Source: an uncultured Clostridia bacterium (GTDB taxonomy: Bacteria; Bacillota; Clostridia; Peptostreptococcales; Anaerovoracaceae). Taken from it: DNA of 6,632 nucleotides. A model generated the notes under the pieces. That model worked only from the letters and a program-made list of their open reading frames with translations, was not told where the DNA came from and made no database searches. Positions 1 to 6,602 of the stretch are shown here, in pieces (the first letter of the stretch is position 1; every line of letters starts with the position of its first letter). Made by a program: the position numbers and the translations under genes. The DNA is taken from NCBI GenBank assembly GCA_937915045.1, contig CALDNM010000090.1, forward strand, positions 1 to 6,632, in the 5' to 3' direction.

Positions 1-9
1 GATCCCGGG

Positions 10-43
10 CACTTTTTGATAATTTATTATTGATAAAAAAGTG
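10..43. repeat. AT-rich inverted repeat upstream of the YheO-like gene, possible operator
   Basis: CACTTTTT (10-17) and its exact complement AAAAAGTG (36-43) flank an 18-base AT-rich centre. The right arm falls in the spacer of the candidate promoter, so a protein bound here could affect polymerase. The stem is AT-rich with a long loop, which argues against an intrinsic terminator for a gene to the left. A regulatory role is inference. Confidence 0.3.
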
Positions 44-58
44 AGAATCTGCAATAAT
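30..58 (+). promoter_or_regulatory. Candidate sigma-A-type promoter for the YheO-like regulator
   Basis: A -35-like TTGATA (30-35) and a -10-like AATAAT (53-58) are separated by exactly 17 bases, each matching five of six consensus positions. Transcription would begin near 64-66, giving a leader of about 34 bases before the ATG at 99. The surrounding DNA is very AT-rich, so chance matches are likelier than usual. No other promoter of this quality was seen upstream of the gene. Confidence 0.5.
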
Positions 59-59
59 T

Positions 60-75
60 ACAGTAATGAAACTGT
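60..75. repeat. Short dyad ACAGT-N6-ACTGT at the predicted transcription start
   Basis: ACAGT (60-64) and ACTGT (71-75) form a 16-base dyad with a 6-base centre, just downstream of the candidate -10 element. Its size and place suit a dimeric repressor site overlapping the transcription start, perhaps for autoregulation by the HTH protein encoded next. The arms are only five bases, so chance is a real alternative. Confidence 0.22.
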
Positions 76-87
76 TGAACTGATCAC

Positions 88-93
88 AGGGGG
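88..93 (+). promoter_or_regulatory. Ribosome binding site of the YheO-like gene
   Basis: AGGGGG lies five bases before the ATG at 99 and supports that start. The same ACAGGGGG core precedes the 1004-residue gene on the other strand, while the 916-residue kinase gene uses AAGGAGG. Confidence 0.75.
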
Positions 94-98
94 CCAAA

Positions 99-749
99 AT
101 GAATAAGAAACTGGAGCCTTATATCTCATTAGTCGATTTTCTGGCGGATTATCTGGGGAGCAATACCGAGGTCGTGCTTCATGATATGGAAGACTGGGAA
201 AAGTCAGTCGTAGCGATAAGAAACGGGCACATCAGCGGCCGCAAGATAGGGTCTCCGGTCACCGGACTTGCGCTCGAGATGGCTAAGAGCGAGATCTACA
301 AAGAACAGCCTTATAAAGCAAATTACAAGGGAGTATCGATACACGGGTATACTGTGAAATCAGCGACTTATTTTATCAAGGACAATAAAGGCAAACTGAT
401 CGGACTTCTCTGTATCAATATGGACTGTGAAAAATATTCTGAAGCGCGGGACATCCTCGATTCGCTGATCAGTGTTGAGACAGCTGAAAACGAAAAAGCT
501 GAAGAGACTTTCAATATCGATATAAAAGATCTGGTGCGCAACAATCTCGCGAGGATAGTGCCGGGCGATAATCAAAGACTGAGATCTCTGCGCAAGGCGG
601 AGAAAGTCGATATCGTAAGACAGCTAAGAGAAATGGGCACATTCATGGTCAAGGGAACTGTAACAGAAGTCGGGAAAATACTCGGAGTTTCGGACCCGAC
701 TATATACAGATACCTTGCCGCGATAAGGAAGGATGGCGAAAAAGACTGA
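99..749 (+). CDS. YheO/DauR-family transcriptional regulator (YheO-like PAS + HTH)
   Basis: A complete 216-residue protein, the usual length for this family. Residues about 5-115 match the YheO-like PAS domain, including LHDMEDWEKSVVAI (27-40), the glycine-rich NGHISGRKIGSP segment (42-53) and a strand pair ending GLLCINMD (102-109). A charged linker (about 125-165) leads to a C-terminal helix-turn-helix at about 165-210: the F-M-VKG turn (182-186), then EVGKILGVSDPTIYRYL (190-206) with the recognition helix near 198-206. The best-studied member, DauR, represses D-arginine catabolism genes, but ligands differ across the family and nothing here identifies this one. It is a cytoplasmic DNA-binding protein with no membrane segment. 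The start is supported by AGGGGG five bases upstream and by a normal family N-terminus. It converges on the signalling operon with a 3-bp gap, so it is transcribed separately, and its target genes are not in the window. Family assignment is firm; specificity is unknown. Confidence 0.9.
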   Translation: MNKKLEPYISLVDFLADYLGSNTEVVLHDMEDWEKSVVAIRNGHISGRKIGSPVTGLALEMAKSEIYKEQPYKANYKGVSIHGYTVKSATYFIKDNKGKLIGLLCINMDCEKYSEARDILDSLISVETAENEKAEETFNIDIKDLVRNNLARIVPGDNQRLRSLRKAEKVDIVRQLREMGTFMVKGTVTEVGKILGVSDPTIYRYLAAIRKDGEKD

Positions 750-752
750 GCG

Positions 753-3503
753 TCAGTTATAACGCTTAGTTATGAGACGGGCAAGTGTCTGGTACAGAAG
801 AGCCGGCTCTATTGGTTTTGAGAGATGGGCATCCATACCTGCCTCAAGCGATTTTTTCACATCTTCTTCGAACGCGTTAGCAGTCATTGCGATCATAGGC
901 ACAGACTGCGCGTCTTCACACGGCAGCGCGCGTATATGTTTTGTCATTTCAAGTCCGTCCATAAGAGGCATGCGGATATCAGTGAGTATCGCGTCGAAGG
1001 TCCCCTTCGGTGACTCACTGAAAATATCGAGCCCTGCTCTGCCATTTTCAGCGCACACGACTTTTATGTCTCGCTTTTCAAGAAGCTTTTTTGCTATCAT
1101 CATGTTGAGAGGATGATCCTCCAGCAGTAATATTGTCTTACCGGTCAATATGTTTTCATCGTATACAGGCCCCGAGGAACGTTTAGGCACATCCATCATG
1201 CCTGTGACATTCTGCATATCGAGATGCACTTTCACTTCAGTTCCTTTTTCGCGTTCGCTGCGGATAGATATAGTCCCGCCCATCAGTTCAACGAGCTCTT
1301 TGACGATAGACAGTCCGAGCCCGGTACCTTCCTGCGGCATGTGTCCGTCTATGGACTCCTGTTCAAAAGGCTCAAAAAGTTTCTCCTGGAATTCTTTGCT
1401 CATACCTATGCCGTTGTCACGTACATAAAAATCACATACAACAAGAGATCCATCATCGTTGAGATGACTGTCAGCCACGAATTCGATCTTTCCTCCGTTC
1501 TCTGTATACTTGACAGAGTTGGACAGCAGATTGAAGAAGATCTGTTCGAAGCGGACTTTATCTATAAAGACGGTATATGGCGCGGCTTCAGTAAAACTGA
1601 AATCGATATTTTTACGCTGACAAAGAGGCTTTATCATCGTAGTGATATTGTCTCTGAATTCAATGTATGGATAAGGGACGTTATGCAGCTCCATTTTGTG
1701 ACCCGATAACTTTTCAAAATCGAGGCAGTCATTGACAAGTCCCAGAAGGAACTGCCCTGTGGAATGTATATTGCTGATATATGTCCCCATCGCGTCCGGA
1801 TCGGAAAGTTCATCCTTCGCGAGCTCCGACAGGCCGATGATGGCATTCATCGGAGTGCGCAGATCATGGCTCATGTGAGAGAGAAATTCAGATTTTGCGT
1901 TATTCGCTTCATATAGTTTTTTTGTCTGCGCCTGCTCACGCTGATATACGTCAGTAATGTCTAAGCGTGTTATCATCACTCTCTCATTTTTGCGGTCGAC
2001 ATATGAAAACATAAGCTTTTTTCTGGCGAGCGTGCCGTCCTTTGCGCGTACATCGACATAAGACGCGAAAGAATCCTGATGTCTGAGCTGCTCGCGAATA
2101 TTCGAGATCGACATTTCATGGATATTCCGTTCGATATCCTTAGGAAGAAGATATTTTCTGGCGTATTCAGCGACCTCTCTTTCATAATCTGAAGAATGAA
2201 ATGGCGGAAGCTGCGTGTTACTCGCTTTATCGTTCGCGTATACCGTGTATTCACAAGTGCGGCAGTCAAGAAGAGCAAGATAATCGTAGTCGATGCGGAC
2301 CATCGTATCGATTATTTCGTTTGCGGTCTTCTGATCATTTATATCGTATGAATACAGGAAACACATCACATTGTTCGATCCCGGCTCGCTATAAAGCTGC
2401 GCGGATGTCTTTGCCCATATAACATTGCCATCAGCGTTCTTTCGGCGGTATGTATATTCTGTCTCTGTATTTCCCGCACCGAACTGCTGAAGCAGAGCTT
2501 CGCGCTCAAATATTGCTTTGAATTTTTCCGCTTCGGGAGGATCGATAAAAACAGCCGCGGCCGCGTTCAGACCGGTCTCATATGAATGAGGCACGTTGAG
2601 TTTCACGGCGGTATCACTTTCGACATGGTAATATTCCGCGGTACCGCTGCTGAGATCATAAAGACCTTTCGCGATAAGGCTGGGAGCGTTAGTTGAGTTG
2701 AACAGTCGTATCTGCTGTTTGTATTTTGCTTCGATATTTTTTTGCTCTGTGATATTGATGGCAGTACCGATGGATCTTACATGGTTTCCATCGCTGTCGA
2801 ATACAGGGGTGATGATAACACGCTCCCACCAGTAACTTTTTCTGTCAGGTGTGCGAATGAAAACATCGCCTTGTATCGGGTCTTCCCCTTTTTTTATCCT
2901 TTTGAAAAGCTGACGATATGTATCGATACTGTTTGGGTGGACAAATCCATCTTTGATCAGTGATTCTGGTACATCATATACCACTTTGTCATAACCGTGC
3001 TGGATCTGAGAAGTCGTTTCCTGATATATGCACTTCTTCTCCATATCGTATTCCCATGAACTCATCTTGGCAGTCTGCATAGCGAGATTAAGCATCAGCC
3101 TGTCTTTCTGAAGATCCGCCTGGATCCTTATATGCTGATCAACATCAGAAAAAACGCAGTATATCATAACGCGTCCGTCATCGGACTTGCTGACTTTTCC
3201 CGCGATCTGGATCCAGAAATATTTATCTTCACCATCCATCATGCGGTAGGTGATATCGAAATGATCTGTTCCATTCATGATGTCATATTCTGTATTATAG
3301 AAAAGAGGCTGGTCATCGGGATGAATGGATTCGATAAAATGATCGGCTCCAAAACGTTTACGGCCTTCGCGCGTGTCATGCAGCATCTCGTAAAAAGTAT
3401 CGTTCATATATACGGGAAAAATCTTTTGCCCTTTGAGTTCAAACAGCCCCATCCCTCGCGGGAAGCTGTCGAGCAGATGTGCGGATAGTGGGTATGGCAT
3501 CAT
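753..3503 (-). CDS. Soluble hybrid sensor histidine kinase (PAS-like x4, HisKA, HATPase, REC)
   Basis: A 916-residue protein with no predicted membrane segment or signal peptide, so it should sense in the cytoplasm. Four PAS-like units fill about 15-125, 133-255, 267-392 and 394-520. The first two have clear PAS_3-style endings (WIQIAGKV; WERVIITPVF then GTAINITEQK); the third and fourth are more diverged. A helical linker (about 520-540) leads to HisKA with SHMSHDLRTP and phospho-acceptor His546. The ATPase domain has the N-box (NLLSNSVKYT, Asn658 and Asn662), G1 (DNGIGM, 696-701), F-box (LFEPFEQ, 709-715) and G2 (GTGLGLSI, 726-733). A C-terminal REC domain (about 788-912) has acidic Glu795/Asp796, phospho-acceptor Asp842, Thr874 and Lys896. 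No HPt domain follows. It should autophosphorylate at His546 and pass phosphate to Asp842, with onward transfer needing an HPt protein, or act directly on the neighbouring REC protein. It is the last gene of the operon and overlaps the upstream gene by ATGA. The ligand is unknown. Confidence 0.93.
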   Translation of the reverse strand: MMPYPLSAHLLDSFPRGMGLFELKGQKIFPVYMNDTFYEMLHDTREGRKRFGADHFIESIHPDDQPLFYNTEYDIMNGTDHFDITYRMMDGEDKYFWIQIAGKVSKSDDGRVMIYCVFSDVDQHIRIQADLQKDRLMLNLAMQTAKMSSWEYDMEKKCIYQETTSQIQHGYDKVVYDVPESLIKDGFVHPNSIDTYRQLFKRIKKGEDPIQGDVFIRTPDRKSYWWERVIITPVFDSDGNHVRSIGTAINITEQKNIEAKYKQQIRLFNSTNAPSLIAKGLYDLSSGTAEYYHVESDTAVKLNVPHSYETGLNAAAAVFIDPPEAEKFKAIFEREALLQQFGAGNTETEYTYRRKNADGNVIWAKTSAQLYSEPGSNNVMCFLYSYDINDQKTANEIIDTMVRIDYDYLALLDCRTCEYTVYANDKASNTQLPPFHSSDYEREVAEYARKYLLPKDIERNIHEMSISNIREQLRHQDSFASYVDVRAKDGTLARKKLMFSYVDRKNERVMITRLDITDVYQREQAQTKKLYEANNAKSEFLSHMSHDLRTPMNAIIGLSELAKDELSDPDAMGTYISNIHSTGQFLLGLVNDCLDFEKLSGHKMELHNVPYPYIEFRDNITTMIKPLCQRKNIDFSFTEAAPYTVFIDKVRFEQIFFNLLSNSVKYTENGGKIEFVADSHLNDDGSLVVCDFYVRDNGIGMSKEFQEKLFEPFEQESIDGHMPQEGTGLGLSIVKELVELMGGTISIRSEREKGTEVKVHLDMQNVTGMMDVPKRSSGPVYDENILTGKTILLLEDHPLNMMIAKKLLEKRDIKVVCAENGRAGLDIFSESPKGTFDAILTDIRMPLMDGLEMTKHIRALPCEDAQSVPMIAMTANAFEEDVKKSLEAGMDAHLSKPIEPALLYQTLARLITKRYN
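3500..3503 (-). other. ATGA stop-start overlap coupling the phosphodiesterase and kinase genes
   Basis: On the minus strand, the kinase ATG (3503-3501) shares bases with the TGA stop of the REC-GGDEF-EAL gene (3502-3500). Such 4-base overlaps usually reflect translational coupling, so the two proteins are probably made in a linked ratio. A second Met codon follows directly (3500-3498), but the first has the better ribosome-binding-site spacing. Confidence 0.85.
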
Positions 3504-6500
3504 AAATTTTCCTCCTTGATTATTTCACAGAGATCGCGGCGGTTCAGCAGTACAGAGATGTAATCTCCGAGCGCTGAAAGACTTTTTATCTGTTCACGTC
3601 TTCTGAGCGGATCATCGATACCAACAAATCCGATGATCTTCTCATTTCGCCTGAGCGGTATGGCGAGAAGGGAAGATACACCGCATTCGAGTATCAGTTC
3701 CTTTTCGCGATCACTTATATTTGCGCTTTTCACATCTTTGATATCGACATGATCCTGCTCATCGAAAGCGTGCAGCCAGTACGCCACGGAATTCAAAGGA
3801 AGGTCCTGGAGAGCATCCTTTTCTTCACGGATGCCGTCACCGCAGACTTCATACGTGCATGCCGCGGAACCATTTTTGAAATCGAGTTCAAATACATAGA
3901 CTCTGCTGCTGTCGAAGAAATCCCGGAGCCTGCGAAGTATCGCCAGGATGCTTTCCGTGGTATCCGGATTTGCCAGAAGCGCGTGAGCGACACTTTCGAG
4001 AAAACTAAGCTGCTCTGTCGTTTCTTTCTGACTCGTGATATCGACAATTATCGAAAGCTGTACGGGACCAGCGATACCATTTATATGGCATATGGAGTTA
4101 TGACTGCGGATCCACATCGACCGGCCGTCACGAGTGCGCAGACGGAATTCAACTATTGTCGGTTCTTCAGTGGAAAGTACTTTATCGATCACGGACTTTA
4201 CTAAAGATACATCTTTAGGATGCATGATATCGAAAAGTCCTTTAGGACATTCACGTGTAAACTGTTCTTTGGTGTAACCGAGCATTGAGTAATATTTGGC
4301 ATTGGCGAATAACAGTTTCTGTTTTCCCTCATTCCAGATCTTGGCCGATATGCCGCCGTTCAGATTCTTCATGATAGCCGCCAGCTGATCGCTGTAAGCC
4401 AGCCTTTTTTGTTCAGCAAGCCGCTGCGCGGTGATATTTTCATTCGTGCAGTAAATGAGATACCTTTCTCCGATCCTCGCGATCACGCGCAGGGTAGAAC
4501 GGAGATATACCTTTTCAGGGCAGCCGGGGAGATCTGTAAAAACAAATTCTTCGGTCTTTTCATTGCCGTCGGACAGAGTCGTATTGATTATATCGGATAA
4601 GGATTTTTTGCTTTTATCATCCATATGATCGGCCCAGTTGAGTTTAAGCGCGTCCTCAAGTGTCATACCTGCACTGCCGATGACCTGTACATATTTATCA
4701 TTCGCGCGCAGAAGCTCGATATTCCCGTTTTCATATTCATATATGCACGCGCCGCCGAGATAAGTGTTGAATATGAGCGTATCAAGAGAATCAGGATCCC
4801 AAAACGCGTTGTTGTCCAGATGCTCAAGGGTTTCAAGCGTAACTTTCTTCCTTTGTTTGACACTTTTTGCCGCAAGCGCTTCATATCCGGTGACCGGCAT
4901 CGGTTTCGCGTACAGATATCCCTGCACGAGAAAACAGCCGATGGATTTGAGAAAATCAGCCTGTTCTTTTGTTTCAACACCTTCGGCAATGACAGACATA
5001 TCGAGCCATTTGGCCATGCGCACCATGGATTCTAATATATTGCCGCCGCGCTTTGAGTCATCGGAGGACTCAAGGAATTTCATGTCGAGTTTGATGACCT
5101 GCGCCGGGACGTCTTTCAGTGTATTGAGCGAAGAATATCCGCTGCCAAAATCGTCTATCTCCACAGTAAAGCCTTTTTCTATCAGGCTTTTTACGACGCT
5201 GATGATCTGCTCTGAGCTTTTAGAAAAAGCTGATTCTGTTATCTCTATTCGAAGCAGATCGACAGGGAGCTCATATTTTTCGATGAGCGCGGAAAAAATA
5301 TCCGTCAAATCGTTTTTATATACGTCATACCGTGAGACATTCACGGAAACAGGGAGAGGCGAACGTTCCTCTTCTATCCATCTGTGCAGACACCGGCACG
5401 TTTCTTCCCATATATATTTGTCGAGCTCATAGATAAATCCATTTTGCTCAAATACCGGGATGAATTTTGCCGGAGAGATAAGGCCATGTTCAGGATGACG
5501 CCAGCGGACCAGTGCTTCCGCGCCGATGAGCTCACCGGTAGCATGATTGTACTGCGGCTGGAACCATGGTTCGAACTGCCCGGTCCGGAGCGCGCTGTTC
5601 ATCTCAGTCACGATCTGCTGCTCCTGAAGCAGCTGCTCGCGCATGGATTCGCTGAACTCCGCGATGGTCGTGTCGTAGCGGCCCTTGATCGACATTTCTG
5701 CCATAGTCGCTCTGTCGAACATCGAGTTGACTGAAAGAGAGTTATCATCGATTATGTATCGCCCTGTGCTGAAAGAGACCGGAGCGATCGATCCGTCGAG
5801 GACTGACGCTTTCTCACGTATCATGTCAAGCTTGTCGGATCCGATAAAGCTGCGAGGATACATGATAGCGAAATTATCAGCCATGATACGGCCGCATAAT
5901 CCGCCGATATCGTCCATTCCTTCTTTGAGGGTATCCGCTATCATACGCAGTACAGAATCGCCCTTGAGAGTGCCGTACTGATCGTTGATGACCTTGAAAT
6001 TATCTATATCGAAACAGGACAGAACATAGTAAGACGGTTCTTTTTCATTGATCATGGCGGCAGCCTTGTCGAAAAAGGCATTGCGGCTGTAGATCCCGGT
6101 GAGACGGTCTAACTGCATTTCATTGACAGCTGCCGCGGTCTCACGGAGGTTGATAACATTGCGGACACGCTGCCTGATTATAGTCGGGTTATAAGGCTTG
6201 ATTATGTAGTCATTGGCACCTGATTTCAGAGCTTTGACTTCAGAAGCTTCCTCTGTCTGAGCTGTCATCACGATGATCGGTATCTGCTTTAGATCGGCAT
6301 CGTTTTTCATATGTACGATAACATCAAACCCATTCATCACCGGCATCGAAAGATCCAGAAGAACAGCAGAAAGCTCAGGCCCGAAGCCGGTCATCTTTTC
6401 TAAAGCCTCATTCCCGTTTTCCGCTTCGATGATATCATATTCATCGCATAATATTCTATTGAGGATGTCGCGATTGACTTTGACGTCATCGACGACCAAA

Positions 6501-6514
6501 AGCGTTCTGCGCAT
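3500..6514 (-). CDS. REC-GGDEF(degenerate)-EAL-PAS-PAS-GAF protein, predicted c-di-GMP phosphodiesterase
   Basis: A 1004-residue soluble protein. REC (about 1-122) is complete: acidic Asp9/Asp10, phospho-acceptor Asp54 in LLDLSMP, Thr84 and Lys106. The GGDEF domain (about 135-290) keeps the fold signature DRLTGIYSRNAFF and FDIDNFKVIND, but the active-site loop reads MADNF (211-215) and no RxxD inhibitory site precedes it, so cyclase activity is unlikely. The EAL domain (about 302-545) looks fully catalytic: EALVRW (Glu333), Asn392, EITES (Glu424), DDFGSGYSSL (Asp454, Asp455), Lys475, Asp477, EGVET (Glu511, Glu514) and Gln531. It should hydrolyse c-di-GMP to pGpG. C-terminal to it come two PAS-like domains (about 575-692 and 712-830, the second ending IIVDITSQK) and a GAF domain (about 835-990). 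REC phosphorylation and PAS/GAF ligands probably tune the EAL activity. The start is supported by AGGGGG seven bases upstream and by an N-terminus beginning directly with REC strand 1. The gene follows a REC-ending gene by 4 bp and overlaps the kinase gene by 4 bases. Confidence 0.92.
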   Translation of the reverse strand: MRRTLLVVDDVKVNRDILNRILCDEYDIIEAENGNEALEKMTGFGPELSAVLLDLSMPVMNGFDVIVHMKNDADLKQIPIIVMTAQTEEASEVKALKSGANDYIIKPYNPTIIRQRVRNVINLRETAAAVNEMQLDRLTGIYSRNAFFDKAAAMINEKEPSYYVLSCFDIDNFKVINDQYGTLKGDSVLRMIADTLKEGMDDIGGLCGRIMADNFAIMYPRSFIGSDKLDMIREKASVLDGSIAPVSFSTGRYIIDDNSLSVNSMFDRATMAEMSIKGRYDTTIAEFSESMREQLLQEQQIVTEMNSALRTGQFEPWFQPQYNHATGELIGAEALVRWRHPEHGLISPAKFIPVFEQNGFIYELDKYIWEETCRCLHRWIEEERSPLPVSVNVSRYDVYKNDLTDIFSALIEKYELPVDLLRIEITESAFSKSSEQIISVVKSLIEKGFTVEIDDFGSGYSSLNTLKDVPAQVIKLDMKFLESSDDSKRGGNILESMVRMAKWLDMSVIAEGVETKEQADFLKSIGCFLVQGYLYAKPMPVTGYEALAAKSVKQRKKVTLETLEHLDNNAFWDPDSLDTLIFNTYLGGACIYEYENGNIELLRANDKYVQVIGSAGMTLEDALKLNWADHMDDKSKKSLSDIINTTLSDGNEKTEEFVFTDLPGCPEKVYLRSTLRVIARIGERYLIYCTNENITAQRLAEQKRLAYSDQLAAIMKNLNGGISAKIWNEGKQKLLFANAKYYSMLGYTKEQFTRECPKGLFDIMHPKDVSLVKSVIDKVLSTEEPTIVEFRLRTRDGRSMWIRSHNSICHINGIAGPVQLSIIVDITSQKETTEQLSFLESVAHALLANPDTTESILAILRRLRDFFDSSRVYVFELDFKNGSAACTYEVCGDGIREEKDALQDLPLNSVAYWLHAFDEQDHVDIKDVKSANISDREKELILECGVSSLLAIPLRRNEKIIGFVGIDDPLRRREQIKSLSALGDYISVLLNRRDLCEIIKEENL
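3511..3517 (-). promoter_or_regulatory. Ribosome binding site of the hybrid kinase gene
   Basis: A full-strength AAGGAGG lies seven bases before the ATG at 3503, inside the last codons of the upstream gene. It favours the first of the two tandem Met codons and implies the kinase can start independently as well as by coupling. Confidence 0.8.
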
Positions 6515-6518
6515 AATA

Positions 6519-6602
6519 TTACCCCCTGTGTGCTATCAGTAATGCCAGTGTTTTATAAAGCTGCTCCAGCTGGATCGGTTTTGAAAGATGTTCGTCCATA
6601 CC
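6519..6602 (-). CDS. C-terminal end of a REC-domain protein, probably a hybrid histidine kinase (partial)
   Basis: The minus strand encodes GMDEHLSKPIQLEQLYKTLA (then seven more residues) and a TAA stop at 6521-6519. This is the end of a receiver domain: HLSKPI holds the conserved lysine of strand 5, followed by the last helix. It resembles the C-terminus of the kinase at the other end of the operon (GMDAHLSKPI, then LYQTLARLI), so a second hybrid kinase is the likeliest identity, though any REC-ending protein would fit. The stop lies 4 bp before the start of the REC-GGDEF-EAL gene, which places it first in the visible operon. The reading frame fails to the right: past the Gly codon the sequence becomes a complement of this same gene and meets an in-frame TAA at 6623-6621. 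The true N-terminal part is therefore missing, not merely beyond the window. Confidence 0.75.
   Translation of the reverse strand, partial: GMDEHLSKPIQLEQLYKTLALLIAHRG
6522..6527 (-). promoter_or_regulatory. Ribosome binding site of the REC-GGDEF-EAL gene
   Basis: AGGGGG on the minus strand lies seven bases before the ATG at 6514 and overlaps the last two sense codons (Arg-Gly) of the upstream gene. Ribosomes ending the upstream protein would stop on this site, which suits coupled translation. Confidence 0.75.

Noticed and set aside
1..12. GATCCCGGG at the left edge, considered as vector or polylinker remnant.
   Set aside because: It resembles BamHI/SmaI polylinker sequence only loosely and continues at once into an ordinary AT-rich leader, so chance is the better explanation.
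66..83. A five-codon leader frame (MKLLN) ahead of the regulator, considered as a leader peptide.
   Set aside because: It has no Shine-Dalgarno sequence and no run of regulatory codons, and no alternative terminator/antiterminator pair follows. It is too short to distinguish from chance.
749..773. Small stems AGCGT/ACGCT and ATAAC/GTTAT at the convergent junction, considered as a bidirectional terminator.
   Set aside because: Stems are only 5 bp, overlap each other, and no T-run follows on either strand.
1634..2278. Minus-strand open frames at 1634-1846 and 1976-2278 within the kinase gene.
   Set aside because: They are out-of-frame readings inside the intact 916-residue kinase gene. Frame continuity through PAS, HisKA and ATPase motifs shows there is no frameshift to explain.
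4764..5432. A 222-codon plus-strand open frame opposite the EAL coding region.
   Set aside because: It lies wholly antisense to a strongly conserved EAL domain, is rich in serine with no recognisable motif, and has no convincing ribosome binding site. It is a shadow frame, as are the shorter plus-strand frames at 1224-1709, 3749-4204 and 4625-5035.
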